DNA from: Micromussa lordhowensis
Lineage: Eukaryota; Cnidaria; Anthozoa; Scleractinia; Lobophylliidae
Assembly (NCBI GenBank): GCA_964020085.1
Contig: CAXHUQ010000601.1
Coordinates: 335,001-399,000 of the forward strand
Direction: 5' to 3'
DNA: 64,000 bases
Shown: positions 7,490-21,959 of the stretch, in pieces
Numbering within the stretch: position 1 is the first letter of the stretch
How the letters are laid out: every line of letters begins with the position of its first letter
Made by a program: the position numbers and the translations under genes
Notes under the pieces: model-generated
What the model was told of the DNA's origin: nothing
The model's input: only the letters and a program-made list of their open reading frames with translations
The model's database searches: none

Positions 7490-9165
7490 CTGAAATTCTG
7501 CAAAGTTGCAACCAGGGGAAAGTCCTGCAGAAAGAGGGCCAGAAAACACACCCTGGCACAAATGCCGTCATCTCCTAATTACAATGCACCTAAAGTGCCA
7601 ACATAGCACAACATTTTGCAGCAAACCGCGGCTCCCGAAGTGCCCATTAAGCCGAGCTATGGCAAATTTGGCAAGGACACCCTCAGCGCGCATTTTCTGA
7701 AATTCCGCAAAATTGCGACCTTAGGAAAAACCTGCAGAAAGAAGGCCAGAAAAAACACCCTGGCGCAAATGCCTTTATCTCCTAATTAATATGCACTTAA
7801 AGTGCGAACATAGCACAACATTTTGCAGATAACCGCGGCTCCCTAAGTGCCCGTAAAGCCGAGCTATGGCAAATTTGGCTTGGACACAGTCAGGGCCCAT
7901 TTTCTGAAATGCTGCAAAGTTGCTTCCAGTGGAACGTCCTGCAGAAAGAAGGCCAGAAAAAAACACCCGGGCGCAAATGCCATCATCTCTTAATTACAAT
8001 GCGCTTAAAGTGTTAACATAGCACAACATTTTGCAGCAAACTGCGGCTCCCTAAGTGCCCGTAAAGCCGAGCTATGGCAAATTTGGCAAGGACACCCTCA
8101 GCGCGCATTTTCTGAAATTCTGCAAAGTTGCAACCAGGGGAAAGTCCTGCAGAAAGAAGGCCAGAAAAAACACCCTGGCGCAAATGCCATCATCTCCTAA
8201 TTAGAATGCACTTAAAGTGCCAACATAGCACAACATTTTGCAGCAAATTGCGGCTCCCTAAGTGCCCGTTAAGTCGAGCTATGGCAAATTTGGCAAGGAC
8301 ACCCTCAGCGCGCAGTTTCTGAAATTCTGCAAAGTTGCAACCAGGGGAAAGTCCTGCAGAAAGAGGGCCAGAAAACACACCCTGGCACAAATGCCGTCAT
8401 CTCCTAATTACAATGCACCTAAAGTGCCAACATAGCACAACATTTTGCAGCAAACCGCGGCTCCCAAAGTGCCCATTAAGCCGAGCTATGGCAAATTTGG
8501 CAAGGACACCCTCAGCGCGCATTTTCTGAAATTCCGCAAAATTGCGACCTTAGGAAAAACCTGCAGAAAGAAGGCCAGAAAAAACACCCTGGCGCAAATG
8601 CCTTTATCTCCTAATTAATATGCACTTAAAGTGCGAACATAGCACAACATTTTGCAGATAACCGCGGCTCCCTAAGTGCCCGTAAAGCCGAGCTATGGCA
8701 AATTTGGCAAGGACACAGTCAGGGCCCATTTTCTGAAATTCTGCAAAGTTGCTTCCAGTGGAACGTCCTGCAGAAAGAAGGCCAGAAAAAAACACCCGGG
8801 CGCAAATGCCATCATCTCTTAATTACAATGCGCTTAAAGTGTTAACATAGCACAACATTTTGCAGCAAACTGCGGCTCCCTAAGTGCCCGTAAAGCCGAG
8901 CTATGGCAAATTTGGCAAGGACACCCTCAGCGCGCATTTTCTGAAATTCTGCAAAGTTGCAACCAGGGGAAAGTCCTGCAGAAAGAAGGCCAAAAAAAAC
9001 ACCCTGGCGCAAATGCAATCATCTCCTAATTAGAATGCACTTAAAGTGCCAACATAGCACAACATTTTGCAGCAAATTGCGGCTCCCTAAGTGCCCGTTA
9101 AGTCGAGCTATGGCAAATTTGGCAAGGACACCCTCAGCGCGCAGTTTCTGAAATTCTGCAAAGTT
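7490..9165. repeat. Tandem duplication of a 4-monomer block (829 bp)
   Basis: Private variants recur at an offset of 829 bp. Examples are a GAAAGAGGGCC variant at about 7530 and 8360, an ACACAGTCAGGGCCC variant at about 7885 and 8713, and a GTTAACATAGC variant at about 8011 and 8840. The copies are about 7490-8318 and 8319-9147, with a short further match. A few substitutions separate them, such as TTGGCTTGGAC against TTGGCAAGGAC. Confidence 0.85.
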
Positions 9166-12100
9166 GCGACCAGGGGAAAAACCTGCAGAAAGAAGGCCGC
9201 AAAAAACACCCTGGCGCAAATGCCATTATCTGCTAATGAGAATGCACTTAAAGTGCCAACATAGCACAACATTTTGCAGCAAACCGCGGCTCCCTGAGTG
9301 TTCGTAAACCCAAGCTATGGCAAATTTGGCAAGGACACTCTCAGCGCGCATTTTCTGAAATTTTGCAAAGTTGCGACCAGAAGAAAAACCTGCAAAAAGA
9401 AGGCCAGAAAAAACACCCTGGCGCAAATGGCATTATCTCCTATTTAGATCGCACTTGATGTGCCAACAAAGCACAACATTTTGCAGGAAACCGCGGCTCC
9501 CTAAGTGCCCGTAAAGCCGAGCTATGGCAAATTTGGCAAGGACACCCTCACCGCGCATTTTCTGAAATTCTGCAGAGTTGCGACCAGGGGAAAAACCTGC
9601 AAAAAGAAGGCCAAAAAAAAAACCTTGCGCAAATGCCATTATCTCCTAATGAAAATGCACTTAAAGTGCCAACATAGCACAACATTTTGCAGCAAACCGC
9701 GTCTCCCTAAGTGTTCGTAAAGCCGAGCTATGGCAAATTTGGCAAGGACACCCTCACCGCGCATTTTCTGAAATTCTGCAGAGTTGCGACCATTGGAAAA
9801 ACCTGCAGAAAGAAGGCCAAAAAAAACACCCTGGCGCAAATGCCATTATCTCTTAAGTCAAATGCACTTAAAGTGCCAACATAGCACAACATTTTGCAGC
9901 AAACCGCGGCTCCCAAAGTGCCCGTAAAGCCGAGCGATGGCAAATTTGGCAAGGACACCCTCAGCGCGCATTTTCTGAAATTCTGCAAAGTTGCGACCAG
10001 GGAAAGTGCTGCAGAAAGAAGGCCAAAAAAAACACCCTGGCGCAAATGCCATTATCTCCTAATTAAAATGCGCTTCAAGTGCCAACATAGCACAACATTT
10101 TGCAGCAAACCGCGGCTCCCTAAGTGCCCGTAAAGCCGAGCTATGGCAAATTTGGCAAGGACACCCTCAGCGCGCATTTTCTGAAATTCTGCAAAGTTGC
10201 GACCAGGGGAAAAACCTGCAGAAAGAAGGCCAAAAAAACCACCCTGGCGCAAATGCCATTATCTCCTAATTAAAATGCACTTCAAGTACCAACATAGCAC
10301 AACATTTTGCAGCAAACCGCGGCTCCCAAAGTGCCCGTAAAGCCAAACTATGGCAAATTTGGCAAGGACACCCTCAGCGCACATTTTCTGAAATTCTGCA
10401 AAGTTGCGAGCAGGTGAAAGTCCTGCAGAAAGAAGGCCAGAAAAAACACCCTGGCGCAAATGCCATCATATCCTAATTAAAATGCATTTGAAGTCCCAAC
10501 ATAGCACAACATTTCGCAGAAAACCGCGGCTCCCTAAGTGCCCGTAAAGCCGACCTATGGCAAATTTGGCAAGGACACCCTCAGCGCGCATTTTCTGAAA
10601 TTCTGCAAAGTTGCGACCAGGGGAAAAAACCTGCAAACGAAGGCGAGAAAAAACACCCTGGTGCAAATGCCATTATCTCCTAATTAGTATGCACTTAAAG
10701 TGCCAACATAGCACAACATTTTGCAGCAAACCGCGGCTCCCAAAGTGCCCGTAAAGCCGAGCTATGGCAAATTTGGCAAGGACACCCTCAGCGCGCATTT
10801 TCTTAAATTCTGAAAAGTTGCGACCAGGGGAAAAACCTGCAGAAAGAGGGCCAGAAAAAACACCCTGGCGCAAATGCCATTATCTCCCAATTAAAATACG
10901 CTTAAAGTGGCAACATAGCACAACATTTTGCAGCAAACCGCGGCTCCCAAAGTGCCCGTAAAGCCGAGCTATGGCAAATTTGGCAAGGACACCCTCAGCG
11001 CACATTCTCTGAAATTCTGCAAAGTTGCGACCAGGGGAAAGTCCTGCAGAAAGAAGGCCAGAAAAAAACACCCTGGCGCGAATGCCATCATATCCTAATT
11101 AAAATGCACTTAAAGTCCCAACATAGCACAACATTTTGTAGGAAACCGCGGCTCCCTAAGTGCCCGTAAAGCCAAACTATGGCAAATTTGGCAAGGACAC
11201 CTTCAGCGCGCATTTTCTGAAATTCTGCAAAGTTGCGACTAGGGGAAAAAACCTGCAGAAAGAAGGCCAGAAAAAACACCCTGGCGCAAATGTCATTATC
11301 TCCTAATGAGAATGCACTTAAAGTGCTAACAAAGCACAACGTTTTGCAGCAAACCGCGGCTCCCAAAGTGCCCGTAAAGCCGAGCTATGGCAAATTTGGC
11401 AAGGACACCCTCAGCGCGCATTTTTTGAAATTCTGCAAAGTTGCGACCAGGGGAAATTCCTGCAGAAAGAAGGCCAGAAATAACACCCTGGCGCAAATGC
11501 GATCATCTCCTAATTAAAATGCACTTTAAGTGCCAACATAGCACAACATTTTGCAGCAAACCGCGGCTCCCTAAGTGCCCGTAAAGCCGAGCTATGGCAA
11601 ATTTGGCAAGGACACCCTCAGCGCGCACTTTCTGCAATTCTGCAAAGTTGCGACCGGGAGAAAGTCCTGCAGAAAGAAGGCAAAAAAAACACCCTGGCGC
11701 AAATGCCATCATCTCCTAATTAAAATGCACTTGAAGTGCCAACATAGCACAACATTTTGCAGCAAACCGCGGCTCCCTAAGTGCCCGTAAAGCCGAGCTA
11801 TGGCAAATTTGGCAAGGACACCCTCAGCGCGCATTTTCTGAAATTCTGCAAAGTTGCGACGAGGGGAAAAACCTGCAGAAAGAAGGCCAAAAAAAAACAC
11901 CCTGGCGCAAATGCCATTATCTAGTAATTACAATGCACTTAAACTGCCAACATAGCACAACGTTTTGCACCAAACCGCGGCACCCAAAGTGCCCATAAAG
12001 CCGAGCTCCGGCAAATTTGGCAAGGACACCCTCAGCGCGCATTTTCTGAAATTCTGCAAAGTTGCGACCAGGGGAAAAACCTGCAGAAAGAAGGCCAGAA

Positions 12101-12399
12101 AAAACACCCTGGCGCAAATGCGATCATCTCCTAATTAAAATGCATTTAAAGTGCCAACATAGCACAACGTTTTGCAGCAAAGCGCGGCTCCCTATGTGCC
12201 CGTAAAGCCGAGCTATGGCAAATTTGGCAAGGACACCCTCAGCGCGCACTTTCTGCAATTCTGCAAAGTTGCGACCGGGGGAAAGTCCTGCAGAAAGAAG
12301 GCAAAAAAAAACACCCTGGCGCAAATGCCATCATCTCCTAATTTAAATGCACTTGAAGTGCCAACATAGCACAACATTTTGCAGCAAACCGCGGCTCCC

Positions 12400-12915
12400 T
12401 AAGTGCCCGTAAAGCCGAGCTATGGCAAATTTGGCAAGGACACCCTCAGCGCGCATTTTCTGAAATTCTGCAAAGTTGAGACGAGGGGAAAAACCTGCAG
12501 AAAGAAGGCCAAAAAAAAACACCCTGGCGCAAATGCCATTATCTAGTAATTACAATGCACTTAAAGTGCCAACATAGCACAACATTTTGCAGGAAATCGC
12601 GGCTCGCAAAGTGCCCGTAAAGCCGAAAAAACACCCTGGCGCAAATGCCATTATCTCCTAAATAAAATGCACTTGAAGTGCCAACATAGCACAACATTTT
12701 GCAGCAAACCGCGGCTCCCTAAGTGCATGTAAAGCCGAGCTATGGCAAATTTGGCAAGGACACCCTCAGCGCGCATTTTCTGAAATTCTGCAAAGTTGAG
12801 ACGAGGGGAAAAACCTGCAGAAAGAAGGCCAAAAAAAAACACCCTGGCGCAAATGCCATTATCTAGTAATTACAATGCACTTAAAGTGCCAACATAGCAC
12901 AACATTTTGCAGGAA
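12400..12915. repeat. Duplicated monomer pair joined through a 103-bp deletion
   Basis: A monomer with the variant AGTTGAGACGAGGGG occurs at about 12475 and again about 312 bp later. That spacing is one and a half units. Between them, at about 12622-12640, a unit jumps from GCCGA straight to AAAAACACCC, losing about 103 bp. This looks like one unequal-exchange or deletion event that also copied the neighbouring monomer. Confidence 0.8.
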
Positions 12916-13499
12916 ATCGCGGCTCGCAAAGTGCCCGTAAAGCCGAGCTATGGCAAATTTGGCAAGGACACCCTCAGCGCACATTTTCTGAAATTCTGCA
13001 AAGCTGCGACCAGGGGTAAGTACTGCAGAAAGAAGGCCAGAAAAAACGCCCTGGCGCAAATGCCATCATCTCTTAATTAGAATGCACTTAAAGTGCCAAC
13101 ATAGCAATACATTTTGCAGCAAACCGCGGCTCCCTAAGTGCCTGTAAAGCCGAGCTATGGCAAATTTGGCAAGGACACCCTCAGCGCGCATTTTCTGCAA
13201 TTCAGCAAAGTTGCGACCGGGAAAAAGTCCTGCAGAAAGAAGGCCAGAAAAAACACCCTGGCGCAAATGCCGTAAGCTCCTAATTAGAATGCACTTGAAG
13301 TGCCAACATAGCACAACTTTTTGCAGCAAACTGCGGCTCCCTAAGTGCCCGTAAAGCCGAGCTATGTCAAATTTGGCAAGGAAACCCTTAGCGCACATTT
13401 TCTGAAATTCTGCAAAGTTGCGACCAGGGGAAAAACCTGCAGAAAGAAGGCCAGAAAAAACACCCTGGCGCAAATGCCATCGTCTCCCCATTAAAATGC

Positions 13500-16400
13500 A
13501 CTTGAAGTGCTAACATAGCACAACATTTTGCAGCAAACCGCGGCTCCCTAAGTGCCCATAAAGCCGAGCTATGGCAAATTTGGCAAGGACAACCTTAGCG
13601 CGCATTTTCTGAAATTCTGCAAAGTTGCGACCAGGGGAAAGTCCTGCAGAAAGAAAGAAAGAAAAAACACCCTGGCGCAAATGCCATTATCTCCTAAATA
13701 AAATGCACTTGAAGTGCCAACATAGCACAACATTTTGCAGCAAACCGCGGCTCCCTAAGTGCATGTAAAGCCGAGCTATGGCAAATTTGGCAAGGACACC
13801 CTCAGCGCGCATTTTCTGAAATTCTGCAAAGTTGCGACCAGGGGAAAGTCCTGCAGAAAGAAGGCCAGAAAAAAACACCCTGGCGCAAACGTCATTATTT
13901 CCTAATTAGAATGCACTTAAAGTGCCAACATAGCACAACATTTTGCAGCAAACCGCGGCTCCCTAAGTGCCCGTAAAGCCGAGCTATGGCAAATTTGGCA
14001 AGGACACCCTCAGCGCGCATTTTCTGAAATTCTGCAAAGTTGCGACGAGGGGAAAAAACTGCAGAAAGAAGGCCAAAAAAAACACCCTGGCGCAAATGCC
14101 ATTATCTAATAAATAAAATGCACTTGAAGTGCCAACATAGCACAACATTTTGCAGCAAACCGCGGCTCCCAAAGTACCCGTAAAGCCGAGCTATGGCAAA
14201 TTTGGCAAGGACACCCTCAGCGCGCATTTTCTGCAATTCAGCAAAGTTGCGACCGGGGGAAAATCCTGCAGAAAGAAGGCCAGAAAAAACACCCTGGCGC
14301 AAATGCCATCATCTCCTAATTAAAATGCACTTGAAGTGCCAACATAGCACAACATTTTGCAGCAAACCGCGGCTCCCCAAGTGCCCGTAAAGCCGAGCTA
14401 TGGCAAATTTGGCAAGGACACCCTCAGCGCGCATTTTCTGCAATTCAGCAAAGTTGCGACCGGGGGAAAGTCCTGCAGAAAGAAGGCCAGGAAAAAACAC
14501 CCTGGCGCAAATGCCATCATCTCCTCATTAGAATGCACTTGAAGTGCTAACATAGCACAACATTTTGCAGCAAACCGCGGCTCCCTAAGTGCCCGTAAAG
14601 CCGAGCTATGGCAAATTTGGCAAGGACAACCTCAGCGCGCATTTTCTGAAATTCTGCAAAGTTGCGACCAGGGGAAAGTCCTGCAGAAATAAAGAAAGAA
14701 AAAACACCCTGGCACAAATGCCATTATCTCCTAAATAAAACGCACTTGAAGTGCCAACATAGCACAACATTTTGCAGCAAACCGCGGCTCCCAAAGTACC
14801 GTAAAGCCGAGCTATGGCAAATTTGGCAAGGACACCCTCAGCGCGCATTTTCTGCAATTCAGCAAAGTTGCGACCAGGGGAAAGTCCTGCAGAAAGAAGG
14901 CCAGAAAAAACACCCTGGCGCAAATGCCATCATCTCCTAATTAAAATGCACTTGAAGTGCCAACATAGCACAACATTTTGCAGCAAACCGCGGCTCCCCA
15001 TTTGCCCGTAAAGCCGAGCTATGGCAAATTTGGCAAGGACACCCTCAGCGCGCATTTTCTGCAATTCAGCAAAGTTGCGACCGGGGGAAAGTCCTGCAGA
15101 AAGAAAGCCAGAAAAAACACCCTGGCGCAAATGCCATCATCTCCTCATTAGACTGCACTTGAAGTGCTAACATAGCACAACATTTTGCAGCAAACTGCGG
15201 CTCCCTAAGTGCCCGTAAAGCCGAACTATGGCAAATTTGGCAAGGACAACCTCAGCGCGCATTTTCTGAAATTCTGCAAAGTTGCGACCAGGGGAAAGTC
15301 CTGCAGAAAGAAAGAAAGAAAAAACACCCTGGCGCAAATGCCATTATCTCCTAAATAAAATGCACTTGAAGTGCCAACATAGCACAACATTTTGCAGCAA
15401 ACCGCGGCTCCCTAAGTGCATGTAAAGCCGAGCTATGGCAAATTTGGCAAGGACACCCTTAGCGCGCATTTTCTGAAATTCTGCAAAGTTGCGACCGGGG
15501 GAAAGTCCTGCAGAAAGAAGGCCAGAAAAAAACACCCTGGCGCAAATGTCATTATCTCCTAATTAGACTGCACTTAAAGTGCCAACATAGCACAACATTT
15601 TGCAGCAAACCGCGGCTCCCTAAGTGCCCGTAAAGCCGAGCTATGGCAAATTTGGCAAGGACACCCTCAGCGCGCATTTTCTGAAATTCTGCAAAGTTGC
15701 GACCAGGGGAAAAACCTGCAGAAAGAAGGCCAAAAAAAACACCGTGGCGCAAGTACCATTATCTCCTAAATAAAATGCACTTGAAGTGCCAACATAGCAC
15801 AACATTTTGCAGCAAACCGCGGCTCCCAAAGTACCCGTAAAGCCGAGCTATGGCAAATTTGGCAAGGACACCCTTAGCGCGCATTTTCTGAAATTCTGCA
15901 AAGTTGCGACCAGGGTAAAGTCCTGCAGAAAGAAGGCCAAAAAAAAAACCTTGGCGTAATTGCCATCATCTCCTAATTAACATGCACTTGAAGTGCCAAC
16001 ATAGCACAACATTTTGCAGCAAACCGCGGCTCCCTAAGTGCCCGTAAAGCCGAGCTATGGCAAATTTGCCAAGGACACCCTCAGCGCGCATTTTCTGAAA
16101 TTGTGCATAGTTGCGACCAGGGGAAAGTCCTGCAGAAAGAAGGCCAGAAAAAAACACCCTGGCGCAAATGTCATTATCTCCTAAATAGAATGCACTTAAA
16201 GTGCCAGCAAAGCACAACATTTTGCAGCAAACCGCCGCTCCCAAAGTGCCCGTAAAGCCGAGCTATGGCAAATTTGGCAAGGACACCCTCAGCGCGCATT
16301 TTCTGACATTCTGCAAAGTTGCGACCAGGGGAAAATCCTGCAGAAAGAAGGCAAGAAAAAACACCCTGACGCAAATGCCATCATATCCTAATTACAATGC

Positions 16401-17250
16401 TCTTAACGTGCCAACATAGCACAACATTTTGCAGCAAACCGCGGCTCCCCAAGTGCCCGTAAAGCCGAGCTATGGCAAATTTGGCAAGGACACCCTCAGC
16501 GCGCATTTTCTGCAATTCAGCAAAGTTGCGACCGGGGGAAAGTCCTGCAGAAAGAAGGCCAGGAAGAAACACCCTGGCGCAAATGCCCTCATCTCTTTAT
16601 TAGAATGCACTTTAAGTGCCAACATAGCACAACATTTTGCAGCAAACCGCGGCTCCCTAAGTGCCCGTAAAGCCGAGTTATGGCAAATTTGGCAAGGACA
16701 ACCTCAGCGCGCATTTTCTGAAATTCTGCAAAGTTGCGACCAGGGGAAAGTCCTGCAGAAAGAAAGAAAGAAAAAACACCCTGGCACAAATGCCATTATC
16801 TCCTAAATAAAATGCACTTGAAGTGCCAACATAGCACAACATTTTGCAGGAAACCGCGGCTCCCAAAGTACCGTAAAGCCGAGCTATGGCAAATTTGGCA
16901 AGGACACCCTCAGCGCGCATTTTCTGCAATTCAGCAAAGTTGCGACCAGGGGAAAGTCCTGCAGAAAGAAGGCCAAAAAAAAAAGCCTGGCGCAAATACC
17001 ATCATCTCCTAATTAAAATGCACTTGAAGTGCCAACATAGCACAACATTTTGCAGCAAACCGCGGCTCCCCAAGTGCCCGTAAAGCCGAGCTATGGCAAA
17101 TTTGGCAAGGACACCCTCAGCGCGCATTTTCTGCAATTCAGCAAAGTTGCGACCGGGGGAAAGTCCTGCAGAAAGAAGGCCAGAAAAAACACCCTGGCGC
17201 AAATGCCATCATCTCCTCATTAGAATACACTTAAAGTGCTAACATAGCAC
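13500..17250. repeat. Interleaved 3-mer (621 bp) and 10-mer (2072 bp) repeats
   Basis: A marked monomer with GACAACCT and a GAAA-rich tract in place of GAAGGCCAG recurs at about 13.59, 14.63, 15.25 and 16.70 kb. Monomers with ATTCAGCAAAG recur at 14.23, 14.44, 14.85, 15.06, 16.51, 16.93 and 17.14 kb. Segments 14351-15180 and 16423-17250 match at offset 2072, and 14.19-14.50 matches 14.81-15.12 at offset 621. The block therefore has short higher-order repeats inside a longer one. Confidence 0.75.
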
Positions 17251-17256
17251 AACATT

Positions 17257-18170
17257 TTGCAGCAAACCGCGGCTCCCAAAGTGCCCGTAAAGCCGAGCTA
17301 TCGCAGATTTGGCAAGGACACCCTCAGCGCGCATTTTCTGAAATTCGGCAAAGTTGCGACCAGGGGAAAGTCCTGCAGAAATAAGGCCAGAAAAACACCC
17401 TGGCGCAAATGCCATTATCTCGTAATTAAAATGCACTTAAAGTGCCAACATAGCACAACATTTTGCAGCAAACCGCGGCTCCCTAAGAGCCCGCAAAGCC
17501 GAGCTATCGCACATTTGGCATGGACACCCTCAGCGCGCATTTTCTGAAATTCTGCAAAGTTGAGACCAGGGGAAAGTCCTGCAGAAAGAAGGCCAAAAAA
17601 AACACCCTGGCGCAAATGCCATTATCTCCTAATTAAAATGCACTTGAAGTGCCAACATAGCACAACATTTTGCAGCAAACTGCGGCTCCGTAAGTGCCCG
17701 TAAAGCCGAGCTATGGCAAATTTGGCAAGGACACCCTTAGCGCACATTTTCTGAAATTCTGCAAAGTTGCGACCAGGGGAAAAACCTGCAGAAAGAAGAG
17801 CAGAAAAAACACCCTGGCGCAAATGCCATCGTCTCCCCATTAAAATGCGCTTGAAGTGCTAACATAGCACAACATTTTGCAGCAAACCGCGGCTCCCAAA
17901 GTGCCCGTAAAGCCGAGCTATCGCACATTTGGCAAGGACACCCTCAGCGCGCATTTTCTGAAATTCGGCAAAGTTGAGACCAGGGGAAAGTCCTGCAGAA
18001 GTAAGGCCAGAAAAACACCCTGGCGCAAATGCCATTATCTCGTAATTAAAATGCACTTAAAGTGCCAACATAGCACAACATTTTGCAGCAAACCGCGGCT
18101 CCCTAAGAGCCCGCAAAGCCGAGCTATGGCAAATTTGGCAAGGACACCCTCAGCGCGCATTTTCTGAAAT
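17257..18170. repeat. 3-monomer duplication (offset 620 bp)
   Basis: The uncommon variants CTATCGCA, ATTCGGCAAAG, a shortened A-run and TAAGAGCCCGCAAAG recur at 17.28-17.50 kb and 17.90-18.12 kb. A further monomer with CTATCGCACATTTGG and ATTCGGCAAAG appears at about 19.16 kb. Confidence 0.75.
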
Positions 18171-21100
18171 TCTGCAAAGTTGCGACCAGGGGAAAAACCT
18201 GCAGAAAGAAAGCCAGAAAAAACACCCTATCGCAAATGCCATTATCTCCTAATTAGAACGCAATTAAAGTATTAACATAGCACAATATTTTGCAGCAAAC
18301 CGCGGCTCCCTAAGCGCCCGTAAAGCCGAGCTATGGCAAATTTGGCAAGGACACCCTCAGCGCGCATTTTCTGAAATTCTGCAAAGTTGCGACCAGGGGA
18401 AAGTCCTGCACAAAGAAGGCCAAAAAAACAACACCCTGTCGTAAATGCCATCATCTCCTAATTTAAATGCACTTGAAGTGCCAACATAGCACAACATTTT
18501 GCAGCAAACCGCGGCTCCCTAAGTGTCCGTAAAGCCGAGCTATGGCAAATTTGGCAAGGACACCCTCAGCGCGCATTTTCTAAAATTCTGCAAAGTTGCG
18601 ACCGGGGGAAAAACCTGCAGAAAGAAGGCCAGAAAAAACACCCTGGCGCAAATGCCATTATCTTCTAATTAAAAGGCACTTAAAGTGCCAACTTAGCACA
18701 ACATTTTGCAGCAAACCGCGGCTCCCAAAGTGCCCGTAAAGCCAAGCTATTGCAAATTTATGGAAGGACACCCTCATTGCGCATTTTCTGAAATTCTGCA
18801 AAGTTGCAACCAGGGGAAAGTCCTGCACAAAGAAGGCCAAAAAAACAACACCCTGTCGCAAATGCCATCATCTCCTAATTTAAATGCACTTGAAGTGCCA
18901 ACATAGCACAACATTTTGCAGCAAACCGCGGCTCCCTAAGTGCCCGTAAAGCCGAGTTATGGCAAATTTGGCAAGGACACCCTCAGCGCGCATTTTCTAA
19001 AATTCTGCAAAGTTGCGACCAGGGGAAAACCCTGCAGAAAGAAGGCCAGAAAAAACACCCTGGCGCAAATGCCATTATCTTCTAATTACAATGCACTTAA
19101 AGTGCCAACATAGCACAACATTTTGCAGCAAACCGCGGCTCCCAAAGTGCCCGTAAAGCCGAGCTATCGCACATTTGGCAAGGACACCCTCAGCGCGCAT
19201 TTTCTGAAATTCGGCAAAGTTGCGACCAGGGGAAAGTCCTGCAGAAAGAAGGCCAGAAAAAACACCCTAGCACAAATGCCATCATCTTCTAATTAAAATG
19301 CATTTGAAGTGCCAACATAGCACAACATTTTGCGGCAAACCGCGGCTCCCAAAGTGCCCGTAAAGCCGAGCTATGCCAAATTTGGCAAGGACACCCTCAG
19401 CGCGCATTTTCTGAAATTCTGCAAAGTTGCGATCAGGGTAAAGTCCTGCAGCAAGAAGGCCAGAAAAAACACCCTGGCGCAAATGCCATTATCTCCTAAT
19501 TAAAATGCGCTAGAAGTGCCAACATAGCACAACATTTTGCAGCAAACCGCAGCTCCCTAAGTGCCCGTAAAGCCGAGCTATGGCAAATTTGGCAAGGACA
19601 CCCTAAGCGCCCATTTTCTGAAATTCTGCAAAGTTGCGACCATGGAAAAGTCCTGCAGAAAGAAGGCCAGAAAAAACACCCTGGCGCAAATGCCATCATC
19701 TCCTAATTAAAATGCGCTTGAAGTGCCAACATAGCACAACACTTTGCAGCAAACCGCGGCTCCCTAAGTGCCCGTAAAGCCGAGCTATGGCAAATTTGGC
19801 AAGGACACCCTCAGCGTGCATTTTCTGAAATTCTGCAAAGTTGCGACCAGGGGAAAGTCCTGCAGAAAGAAGGCCAGAAAAAACACCCTGGCGAAAATGC
19901 CATCATCTCCTAAATAAAATGCACTTAAAGTGCCAACATAGCACAACATTTTGCAGCAAACCGCGGGTCCCTAAGTGCCCGTAAAGCCAAACTATGGCAA
20001 ATTTGGCAAGGACACCCTCAGCGCGCATTTTCTGAAATTCTGCAAAGTTGCGACCAGGGGAAAAACCTGCAGAAAGAACGCCAGAAAAAACACCATGGCG
20101 CAAATGCCATTATCTCCTAATTAGAATGCACGTAAAGTGCCGGCATAGCACAACATTTTGCAGCAAACCGCGGCTCCCTAAGTGCCCGTAAAGCCAAACT
20201 ATGGCAAATTTGGCAAAGACACCCTCAGCGCGCATTTTCTGAAATTCTGCAAAGTTGCGACCAGGGGAAAAACCTGCAGAAAGACCGCCAGAAAAAACAC
20301 CCTGGCGCAAATGTTATTATCTCCTAATTAGAATGCACTTGAAGTGCCAACATAACACAACATTTCGCAGCAAACCGCGGCTCCCAAAGTGCCCGTAAAG
20401 CCGAGGTATGGCAAATTTGGCAAGGACACCCTCAGCGCGCATTTTCTGAAATTCTGCAAAGTTGCGACCAGGGGAAAAACCTGCAGAAAGAAGGCCACAA
20501 AAAAAGGCCGGGCGCAAATGCCATCATCTCCTAATTAAAATGCACTTAAAGTGCCAACATAGCACAACATTTGGCAGCAAACCGCGGCTCCCAAAGTGCC
20601 CGTAAAGCCGAGCTATGGCAAATTTGGCAAGGACACCCTCAGCGCGCATTTTCTGAAATTCTGCAAAGTTGCGACCAGGGGAAATACCTGCAGAAAGAAG
20701 GCCACAAAAAACAGCCTGGCGCAAATGCCATTATCTCGTAATTAAAATGCACTTACAGTGCCAACATAGCACAACAGTTTGCAGGAAACCGCGGCTCCCT
20801 AAGTGCCCGTAAAGCCGAGCTATGGCAAATTTGGCAAGGACACCCTCAGCGTGCATTTTCTGAAATTCTGCAAAGTTGCGACCAGAAGAAAAACCTGCAG
20901 AAAGAAGGCCAGAAAAAACACCCTGGCGCAAATGCCATCATCTCCTAAATAAAATGCACTTAAGGTGCCAACATAGCACAATATTTTGCAGCAAACTGCG
21001 GCTCCCTAAGTGCCCGTAAAGGCAAACTATGGCAAATTTGGCAAGGACACCCTCAGCGCGCATTTTCTGAAATTCTGCAAAGTTGCAACCAGGGGAAAAA

Positions 21101-21959
21101 CCTGCAGAAAGAAGGCCAGAAAAAAAACCCTGGCGCAAATGCCATTATCTCCTAATTAGAATGCACGCAAAGTGCCAGCATAGCACAACATTTTGCAGCA
21201 AACCGCGCCTCCAAAAGTGCCCGTAAAGCCGAGCTATGGCAAATTTGGCAAACACACCCTCAGCGCGCATTTTCTGAAATTCTGCAAAGTTGCGACCAGG
21301 GGAAAAACCGGCAGAAAGAAGGCCAGAAAAAAAACCCTGGCGCAAATGCCATTATCTCCTAATTTAAATGCTCTTAAAGTGCCAACATAGCACAACATTT
21401 TGCAGCAAACCGCGGCTCCCTAATTGCCCGTAAACCCGAGCTATGCCAAATTTGGCAAGGACACCCTAACGCGCATTTTCTGAAATTCTGCAAAGTTGCG
21501 ATCAGGGTAAAGTCCTGCAGAAATAAGGCCAGAAAAAACACCACGGCGCAAATGCCATCATCTCGTAATTAAAATGCGCTTGAAGTGCCAACATAGCACA
21601 ACATTTTGCAGCAAACCGCGGCTCCCTAAGTGCCCGTAAAGCCGAGCTATGGCAAATTTGGCAAGGACACCCTCAGCGCCCATTTTCTGAAATTCTGCAA
21701 AGTTGCAACCATGGGAAAGTCCTGCAGAAAGAAGGCCAGAAAAAACACCCTGGCGCAAATGCCATCATCTCCTAATTAAAATGCGCTTGAAGTGCCAACA
21801 TAGCACAACATTTTGCAGCAAAGCGCGGCTCCCTAAGTGCCCGTAAAGCAGAGCTATGGCAAATTGGGCAAGGACACCCTCAGCGTGCATTTTCTGAAAT
21901 TGTGCAAAGTTGCGACCAGGGGAAAAACCTGCAGAAACAAGGCCAGAAAAAACATCCTG